Shown here: positions 56,601-64,000 of the stretch, piece by piece | Layout: the number at the start of each line of letters is the position of its first letter | Position numbering within the stretch: the stretch's first letter is position 1 | Source of the DNA: Nyssa sinensis | Lineage: Eukaryota; Streptophyta; Magnoliopsida; Cornales; Nyssaceae | Direction of reading: 5' to 3' | Assembly (NCBI GenBank): GCA_008638375.1 | Contig: CM018031.1 | Span: 17,453,915 to 17,517,914 of the forward strand | DNA: 64,000 nucleotides | Translations under genes and position numbers: made by a program | The notes under the pieces: model-generated | The model's input: only the letters and a program-made list of their open reading frames with translations | Told to the model about the DNA's origin: nothing | Database searches by the model: none

Positions 56601-57470
56601 ATGATCATATTTTATACCCTGTGAATGATCATATTATTTGCAAGTATGAAATACTTTTGATTGGCTAATGTATTATTGGTGGCAGCAATTTATTGTGTTG
56701 AGTTGGATCTCTTTTGACCGCTCCTCTCTTGTATTATTCCTTGTGGGAATAAGCCTTTTTGGACCCTTGGGTCATTGTTGTGTATCTTGGTGACTGGATA
56801 TCTGTTATCCCTTTCTTTTATTATTCTTGTGAACTAACCCTGACCCATGGCAAAGCTAAGAATTTACTTACTGAGCTTTGTTAGCTCACCCCTTATTTAT
56901 AACCATTTTTCAGGTAGCTTGTGATGGATGATATGCAGTGAGATAACTAGTGAAACTAGTGAAGCACAAATAATTTACACTGACGAGATGAACTCCAAGT
57001 CAAGTTGACTACGCACTTTGTAAGGTTAAGGTCACAATCTGTATTATAATATTACATCATTAGTGATGAGGTTAGCCTAGTCTGTTGGATCACTATGATT
57101 AAATTGTACTTGGAGACATCCTGATTGTTGATCATTGGAGATGAGTTTTGATCAGCTGAATTGTATTGTGTAACTTCCGCTTTAAGTAATTTATTGATAT
57201 AGAATGGACGCATTGGGGCATGTATATTGATACTATAGAGATATTTGGTGACTCATTCTAGACGTGCTCTGATGTGTTTGGATGAGTTGCATTTTCAATT
57301 TAAAAAAGCTTTTAATTTCTGCTGCTTTGATCCTACATTTAGAATGCAATTCATTATAAAGTTCAGAAGTTGCCTTTGGTTGGTCGCATTTTCGGTGGAG
57401 AAAACTGACAAGGTGGCCAACTGGCATCACGCCCTCGGGATCTGTGTAGGGTAGGTTTCGGGTTGTGACA
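52913..57470 (+). repeat. 3' LTR of the LARD-like element (4558 bp)
   Basis: Starts TGTAACACCCCGACC after a polypurine tract and ends GGGTTGTGACA, followed by copia integrase sequence. A GA-rich microsatellite region lies at 53590-53670. The transcription start is not clear. Confidence 0.9.
53590..53675. repeat. (GA)n-rich microsatellite in the LTR
   Basis: Two GA runs separated by 'gatttgtgaa', itself repeated three times. Confidence 0.85.
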
Positions 57471-59475
57471 ATATCCGATCCATAATAGTTCTATTCTTCC
57501 TTTCAGCCACTTCATTTTACTATAGAGTATATCTAGCAGTCAATTGATGCCTAATACCATGTTTTTCCAAAAAAATCATCACAAACAAGATACTCTATAC
57601 CCCTATCAGTTCTCAAAGTTTTAATTTAAAATCCACTTCACTTTTTAACATTGGCCTTGAATTTTTTAAAAGTATCACAAGTATTAGATTTATGTTGCAA
57701 AAATAAACCCATGTTTTTTTGCTAAAATTATCAATGAATGTAATAAAGTACCTACTGCTACCATTAGAAGGTACCTCTAGTGAACACAAATCTGAGTGTT
57801 TCAACTCCGAAGGCCTCTTGGCTCTCCATGAATTTCCCATGGGAAAAAGCATCTCTATGTTTCTTTCCTATAATACAAGTTTCACAAACTCTATTTGGGA
57901 TATCAACAGCAAGCAAAACAGAAACCCAATGTTTTCTGGCAAGGAAATTAAGACAGCCAAAACTCACATGCCTAAAAAGCATATGCCACAACCAACGATC
58001 ATCGTCAATCATAGAACTAAAGTAAGGTAAATTCTCACATTTAATACTCAATGGAAATAAATGATTTGAAGTCATGTTTACCTTTGCTATTAGCCCCATA
58101 CGATCATCATTGATTATACAAACTCCATGGTGGATTTTCATATCATAACCTCTCTCTGAAAGTTGCCTCATACTCAACAAATTTTGTTGCAGACTTGGTA
58201 CATAAAACACATCTGAAATATACTTGTGAGACCCATTCTTCAAACTGATTGTTATTCTGCCTTTACCCATCACAGGTATCTTTGAATTATTTTCAAACTT
58301 TACCTCTAATCGAACAAACTCATTCAAATAAGAAAACATGTCTTTCTTACTACACATGTGATTACTACAGCCAATATCTAAATACCACTTAGTACCATCA
58401 TCATTATCCACAACATTACAAGCCAGCAACACGGTCTCTACTTCATTATTACCACCAAGATTATTTTTAGCAACATTAGCTTAATGATCTCTATAATTTG
58501 GCCTTCTAGATCTGCAATCAGACTTTTTATGCCCGAGCTTGCCACAATTAAAACATTGAATACTAGATTTATGAGATTGTGGATTAGAATTGTTACCGTC
58601 CCCTCTTCCTTGGACTGGTCTATGCTGCCAATTATTATTCTACCTACTGATTATTGTTCTATCACTGATTATTATTCTGCCACTGATTGTCTCTGCCTCT
58701 TCCTTTACCAAATCTGTTTTGCCCATTATTGCGTCTGCCTCGTCTATTATTGTGATTCTGCCCTCTATTCTGGTAGTCTTGAAAACGTTGATTAAATCTT
58801 GTATTATTCTAAGACTCAACTTTTTCATTCTTAAAATTTAATTTAGCTTATAAAGTTTCTTCAATTGAATTTTTTGATCTCTTATTCAAGCGTTATTCAT
58901 GAATGGTCAACGAACCCCGCAATTCATCCACTGTCATGGACTCCAAGTTAGCAGACTCTTCAATAGCAGTCACTTTATATTCAAACTGCGGTGTCAAGCT
59001 TCGAAGAATTTTTTTAACTATTTGACGGTCTGCTATTTGTTCACCTATTAGTCCTCATCTTATTAACAAGTGCTGTGTTCCCCGAAAAATAATCAAAAAT
59101 AGTTTCTAATTTTTTCATCTGCAACAACTCAAAATCTCTATGTCATTTTTGTAATCTAGCCTTTTTCACCTTATCAACACCAATATATATTTTTAAGAAT
59201 ATCCCATGCTTGTTTCGCAAGCTGAACATGGACAATTTTACTAAAAATAGAAATATATAATACTTGATGAATGCAATTTAAAGTTTTGAAGTGAACTCGT
59301 CTTATTTGCTCATCTGTATCTGTTGCAAGCTCTTCCTTAATAGATTTCATCGTCAAACCACTTGTATAAAAAAAGGTCATCATTGCATTCTCCTAAATAT
59401 GAAAAGGAAATTTTACATCAAATTTGTAAACTGTACAAACAAGTGAAGTCATCTTCATGAACTAAGAAACTAGGC
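57471..59475 (-). pseudogene. Copia gag, protease and integrase part
   Basis: On the minus strand from 59475: a Gag UBN2-type segment with VHFKTLNCIHQ and LAKQAWDILKNIY (59310-59180), then the zinc knuckle CFNCGKLGHKKSDC (about 58560-58510). A 222-residue stretch (58432-57764) follows, with protease WYLDIGCSNHMCS (DIG replaces the usual D-S/T-G), LWHMLFRHVSFGCL and CETCIIGKKHRDAF of the GAG-pre-integrase region. Integrase ends with NEVAERKNRTIMDRI at 57530-57475, where the LARD-like element begins. Frameshifts lie near 57764-57850 and 58480. Confidence 0.88.
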
Positions 59476-59487
59476 TTTGATACCAAT

Positions 59488-59971
59488 TGTTGGATCCAAA
59501 ATACTATTTCAATTGTTAAACCCCGAACCAAATCAAATTCAGAACATAAACAAAACAAAAAAAAAAAACAATTAAAACAAAATTTGTATTGAAACAGAAT
59601 GAAAAACTCAAAACTAAAAACCTTTAAAGCAAAAAGCCTTTCTCACACTTTATTAGAATCAAGACACATGAAGTCACGCACACTGTTGCTGCACCAAGTC
59701 TCACTTTTCAATGGGCATCAATCTCACGACTCACCTTTTTTTTTTTAGTCTTATATATATATATATATATATATTATATAAAATCTAATCCTAATACAAT
59801 TAGGACTTCTAATCCTATTCAAACTAATAATACTATTCCCAATAGGATAAAAACTCTTAGTCCCACTAATAATAAATTACTCAACTCTTACCTAAAACAT
59901 ATCAAATACTACTAGGACTTAACATCAAGAGTCCTATTAAAACTATACTAACTTTGTTTAATTAGCTCACA
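59488..59971 (-). repeat. 5' LTR of the minus-strand copia element
   Basis: 484 bp, homologous to 43481-43922. The extra length comes from a longer A tract (59551-59575), a TA microsatellite (59754-59774) and an added 'cctaatacaattaggactt' segment. Confidence 0.9.
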
Positions 59972-59976
59972 TAGTA

Positions 59977-61405
59977 GCTTAATTAAAACACTCGTTTTGG
60001 ACTAATTACAATGTTGAAAAAATAGTTCATAAGCTGAATCAAACATTTAGTTTTTTTTAAAAAAAGCTCATTTTAAGCTTGAAAATGACCGTTTTGAAAT
60101 CCATTAATCTTATCCAAACACACATTAAATGATTCTTTATAAGAATGTAGTTATGAATGCTTTATTCCAGTTTTCAACTAGTTTGATACATAGGCCACCA
60201 TCTTGTTTAAGGGTGCAGATAGTAGCCCAATTAACTTTAGCTGAAGTCATTTTATTCTCCATAAGAATGCAATTGGCCTCTACTCAACCTCTTTTAAGTT
60301 GGCTTTGGAAGAATTAACATATTGCTTCAATCAGCCTCTAATATTTGTATGCTCTAGTTGAGCTATTATGGTCATTGCTAGTTGATGAAAACTCAAGGAT
60401 GGTTTTTGCAAGTATGAAAATCTAAAGAAGTGTAAAATTTGAAAGATAAATTATGTCAAAAATTACGTTCACTACATTTAGACACTTGATCTTAGGATGG
60501 TAATGTTTAAAATTTGATTTGTTTACAGTGCCATTATGTGGCAATTTAGTTTTGATTATAGGATTGATTGATTGAATGGGGTTCTCTAAAATAATTTTGG
60601 ATTTAATTATATAATTTTGCATAACCAATTGATTGAACAATAGGTTCACCATTTAGACGCAAGTGCCACAACATCTAAACATGGAAGCCCAGTGAGCGGC
60701 TCATTTGAACGCACACATGCACAATCGAACACTATGGTACTTAAAATCTTGATAAACTTTATCTTAGGTAGATCGTCTAAATGTGAACCTTGTCTGTCAG
60801 AAAGTGAGCTACCATCTGAACATGAATTTGAGCTTTGTCAAAACACAGGTCATTTAAATACTGATTTTTTTGCTAGCCACGAGATTTCTTTTCCTACTAG
60901 GTCAAGGTTTGGGTCTTGCACTATATAAGGAGCCTTGTTATCTTACATAAAGAACCAAACGTCCTGAAGCTAGAGAAAAATTGAGAAAACTTTTTAACCA
61001 ACCCTCTTGAAGCTAGAGAGAAATTAAGAAAACTTTTGCATCATAATACAATCAGTTTTCTTGCTTACAAAGTTCAAAGAATTTTATGATAACGTCTATA
61101 TAAATAGCATTTGGAAATTTAAGGAAAAATGAATGTAAAATTTTTTTCTAAAATTATATGTGTTTGAAATTCATTCCGAAAGTCTATATTAAGTTTGTAA
61201 CTGTTAGGTTAGAATAACTCTCACTACAAGCTACATTGTTGGTCAATCACTATTGGAAGACTTGATTATACTAGACTCAAATTACAACTATGTATGACTG
61301 AATATGAACTTCGTGATATATCTTGGTACTTTAAATATACTACAAGAAAGGTATAAATACACTTAGATATTATGCATTCATATTAGAACATGGTTAGGAT
61401 ATCAG
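59977..61405. other. Repeat-derived sequence, probable LTR pieces
   Basis: No gene is seen. A TATA-like 'ctatataagg' lies near 60920, followed by a short tandem duplication of 'gaagctagag..aaattgagaaaactttt' (about 60966-61037). This is the usual layout of an LTR promoter. It shares 'ggaagcc' and 'gaacg' wording with 63600-63700, so the two may be parts of one element split by the solo LTR. Confidence 0.4.
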
Positions 61406-63404
61406 TGTCATGCCCTGTGTCCCAAAGATCTGTGGGTGACTTTGTGAATTAAGCTCAAACCTAATAAATAACACCTGTATATCTCAAATCACCCTATGAT
61501 TAGCATATTCTCACTTAAGTTTACATAACACAAATATTCATTCACATTCTATACATGTAATTCAACAAGGTTCTCATACATAATTTTTGAAAGTGTATTC
61601 ATCCTGTGATTGTTATTTCTAAGTCAAAAGAATACTAGTCTTGTTGAGGCTTCCGAGCCTTCACATCAACATATAAAGACCTTAGGCCTTTGTTACATTC
61701 CCAAAATAATAAAATACCAAAATAGAGCTGTGAGTTTAAGTACATTCCAAAATCAAATAAATGGCCCAAAAGAAAGTGTCATTCTAGTCTATATCATCAA
61801 GGCGCCACCTCCTTGTCGTTACCTTGCATTTGGTAGGGCTCAAAACAACAACACCAATAGAGATTCTAAAATAGGAAAAGTTAAGGTGGTGCAAAGTGTA
61901 GGCATATGAGATGTGAAGTGTTAACACAAGTGTTCAACCAACATGCATACATATCAATAAATGATTCATCATACCCTTAACATTGTAAACCGTCAACCCA
62001 ACCATAAGAAAACATAACAATAAGTAAAGGGGAGAATCATCACATAAATATAATTAAATGGGTACAAAGTAAATTACCATTCCAACCTCGCGTTAATCCT
62101 CTCACTTAAATAAAATCATCTCGACAATTCACCTAATGACTCCCGCAAAAGCCTAGAACTTCATGAGCTACTAACATGTTGGCTATGTACTACCACCCAC
62201 GTGGGGTTACGGTTCGCAACCGAAGGGAAACACAATAGCCATCACAAAATATTCCCAGTGTCTAATGCGGCCTGACAACGTGCCACTCTTTCTTATCCCT
62301 CAACGTCTTCTAGGGATTAATTATCCACATTCCCATGCTCTATTTCCATTTTGTATTTTATTATTCATTAATATTTTCTATTTTTTTCATAAACATACCC
62401 AAGGTTCATATCACCTCATTAATTATCGCAAAAACACAACAATAACCATACAACCTATAACCATCAGCAATTCATTTATCAACAAGTATGTGGCAAGATT
62501 AGTATAAGTAAATGACATTCAACATTTTCTCCAATCATCAAGATGTACATATCAAGATCATTTCAATGCATGACATTTCATACACCTATCATTTTCCAAA
62601 GCATAACACATATGGACATGGATAATGACATCCATAATACAAGACCTAGAATTAAATAAAATACTCAATGTATCCATGTAAACACCTAACCCTCAACCTA
62701 GGTTAAAATCCTTACCTCAAAACAAGTGTGGATTTGTGTGTAGAGAGAGAAAGATTCCAATTTCAAGCTTTATTCTTTTCTCCCAAAACTTAAGAAATGA
62801 TTTATACTATTTATTTCACTCAACCAGACTAGATCTACAAAGAAATGCAAGAAATTTGAAAAAAAAAAAATGAAAAGCACCAAATTTTACCTTGTGTTCT
62901 TGAGGAAATCTTGAAATTCTAACTTTTCAATCGGTAAACATTATTCTTATATTTGAATCCTTATGTTATGTTGTGTTTACAATGCTTGAAGATTCATGAA
63001 AGCCCAAGAAATTCCCTAACCCTAACTTTCCTCTTGTCTTGAGAGCTTGGAAGAGAAGGGAAAGTGGAATTTGAGCAAAAATGGTCTTTCAGCCCACACT
63101 TAAAAGTGTTTTGTCGCACGTTCGTTCGAACAAATGAGCCCTTCGTTCTAACAAAGATTGAACGAATATCAAATAAAAATTACAGTAGACTCTCTGGTGT
63201 TCGTTCGAACGAATGCTAGAAAACCTTACGTATTTTTTTTATTTTTACTATTTTTCATTTATCACCCATCTTTCATTACTCCATATTATGTTTTTTAAAT
63301 TTTTTCCACCTCATTATTACGTTCATGAGGTTTATTATCATGCAAAAGTAACATTATTCATTATTTATTTTTTTATATAATTTTTAATTTTATGAAATGT
63401 TACA
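61406..63404 (-). mobile_element. 2.0 kb solo LTR (gypsy type)
   Basis: It runs TGTCATGCCC ... ATGTTACA with near-perfect duplications ATCAG (61401-61405) and ATCAA (63405-63409). On the minus strand it starts TGTAACATTTC and ends GGGCATGACA. There is no primer site, internal region or second LTR. The block around 62180-62230 resembles 3770-3900 in the insertion at 2581-8125, suggesting a related family. Confidence 0.8.
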
Positions 63405-63818
63405 ATCAAAGAGTTTGATTTTCTATGTTTTAATTCGCCTTGGGATTTAGTTTTTAATTGAACATAGGTTAGGTATTTTTTAGTTTTGATTATAGGCTTA
63501 AAAAGTGACTTAAATATGTTCTAGAATGTCCCTTAGACACCTAACTATTTTGAAATTTCGTTAAAATGGAAACAAGAAAAATTCATTTAAAATAATAGGC
63601 ACTCTATTCAAACGGAAGCCTAGTTGCATCCGAACAGAGAATTGGGTCTAAATGAAAAAGTCTTTATAGTCCAAATGTGTGCCCAATTTAGGCAATTTTT
63701 ATTGGCTGCCGAAATCCAAACCCTAATAGGTTTAATTTTTTCTATAAATACATAATGTGCAAGGTAAAGTTACATTTTTTGATATCTAGATGGTATATAT
63801 CGCGTTCTTGTGAGTACT
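63405..63818 (+). other. LTR-like sequence with promoter motif
   Basis: No coding sequence. 'tctataaatacat' at about 63741 looks like a TATA box. Wording such as 'aaacggaagcc' is shared with sequence near 60680. Confidence 0.4.
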
Positions 63819-64000
63819 TGTCACGCCCCAAATTCCCGCGAACCCGAGGCGCGAGTAACGAAACTAAAAGAAAATAAAATAAAGGAAAATCTAACGAATT
63901 CAAACCAACTTACATTCATTTCCTTCAATGTACATCCATGTAAAGCATAGTCAATAAAAATATTCAACATGTCATTCGGGCTTAAGCCCAACATCACAAA
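63819..64000 (-). mobile_element. Edge of an LTR element leaving the window
   Basis: Starts TGTCACGCCCCAAATTCCC and continues past the end of the window. It is homologous to the reverse complement of 8030-8125: both share TGTCACGCCCC, AACCCGAGG and the following A-rich stretch. It is therefore the end of an LTR in minus orientation. Confidence 0.65.

Larger units (their letters stand above)
50341..57470 (+). mobile_element. LARD-like non-autonomous LTR element, 5' truncated
   Basis: The element consists of a 284-bp 5' LTR remnant (50341-50624), the primer site TGGTATCAGAGCTTAGG (50628-50644), 2.27 kb of non-coding internal sequence, a polypurine tract AAAGGGGGTAGGA (52900-52912) and a 4558-bp 3' LTR. 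The very long LTRs and non-coding interior fit the LARD class described in grasses. The 5' LTR has lost about 4.27 kb of its start, apparently in one deletion that also removed the neighbouring copia integrase-RT part. Hence no left target duplication is found. Confidence 0.85.
43476..59976 (-). mobile_element. Ty1/copia retrotransposon, split by two long-LTR insertions
   Basis: LTRs lie at 59488-59971 (5') and 43481-43922 (3') with perfect 5-bp target duplications TAGTA (59972-59976 and 43476-43480). Inside the 5' LTR the minus strand reads TTGGTATCAAAGC as primer site (about 59474-59486). Coding order on the minus strand is Gag, zinc knuckle, protease, integrase, RT, RNase H. A solo LTR (45056-50251) and a LARD-like element (50341-57470) interrupt pol. 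The middle of pol (rest of integrase and the N-terminal half of RT) is missing at 50340/57471. Confidence 0.9.

Noticed and set aside
58484..58841. Plus-strand open frames of about 80-100 codons
   Set aside because: They are antisense to the copia Gag zinc-knuckle and linker region, which is clearly coding on the minus strand.

Overview
This is a window of plant nuclear DNA, almost certainly from a eudicot. It is AT-rich, has spliced genes with GT-AG introns, and is packed with nested Ty1/copia, Ty3/gypsy, LINE, TRIM and MITE sequences. No bacterial-type operons, rRNA, tRNA gene or CRISPR array is visible. I see one intact protein-coding gene. Nearly everything else is transposable-element sequence in several layers of nesting, all of it disabled.

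Layout. (1) 1-1034 is repeat-derived, non-coding sequence. (2) 1035-17473 is a minus-strand, Tat/Ogre-like Ty3/gypsy element with 2.1 kb LTRs, a tRNA-Arg primer site and a perfect 5-bp target duplication (TATGG). It keeps a ruined gag, has no visible pol, and carries several tandem-repeat arrays on the 3' LTR side. Its 3' LTR is split by a second LTR-retrotransposon-derived insertion at 2581-8125. (3) 17479-20650 is a decayed minus-strand chromovirus-like gypsy fragment with gag and RT. (4) 20690-32310 is one plus-strand LINE (endonuclease end, RT, zf-RVT region, 3' end). It is split by an insertion at 21836-23135, a MITE at 23534-24242 and a Tork/Tnt1-like copia element at 26887-31854.

(5) 32813-41221, minus strand, is a complete 13-exon glycoside hydrolase family 1 beta-glucosidase of 510 residues with a signal peptide and both catalytic glutamates. 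Its second intron is 4.2 kb and holds two TRIM elements head to head, a tandem duplication and microsatellites. (6) 41300-43480 is the upstream region of that gene, with a TATA box, an LTR relic and a near-perfect foldback element.

(7) 43481-59971 is a minus-strand copia element with TAGTA target duplications. It is split by a 5.2 kb solo LTR (45056-50251, minus) and a LARD-like non-coding LTR element (50341-57470, plus). These two belong to one long-LTR family in opposite orientation. (8) 59977-64000 is repeat-derived sequence containing a 2.0 kb solo LTR (61406-63404) and the edge of another LTR that leaves the window at 63819.

Functionally only the beta-glucosidase is expected to make a protein. 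The element biology offers the more unusual signals: tandem hairpin units in LTRs and leaders, a primer-binding site that is the first unit of a tandem array, and an inverted TRIM pair inside an intron. All boundaries were read by eye. Those with target duplications or exact splice phase are firm; the others are approximate and are marked so.
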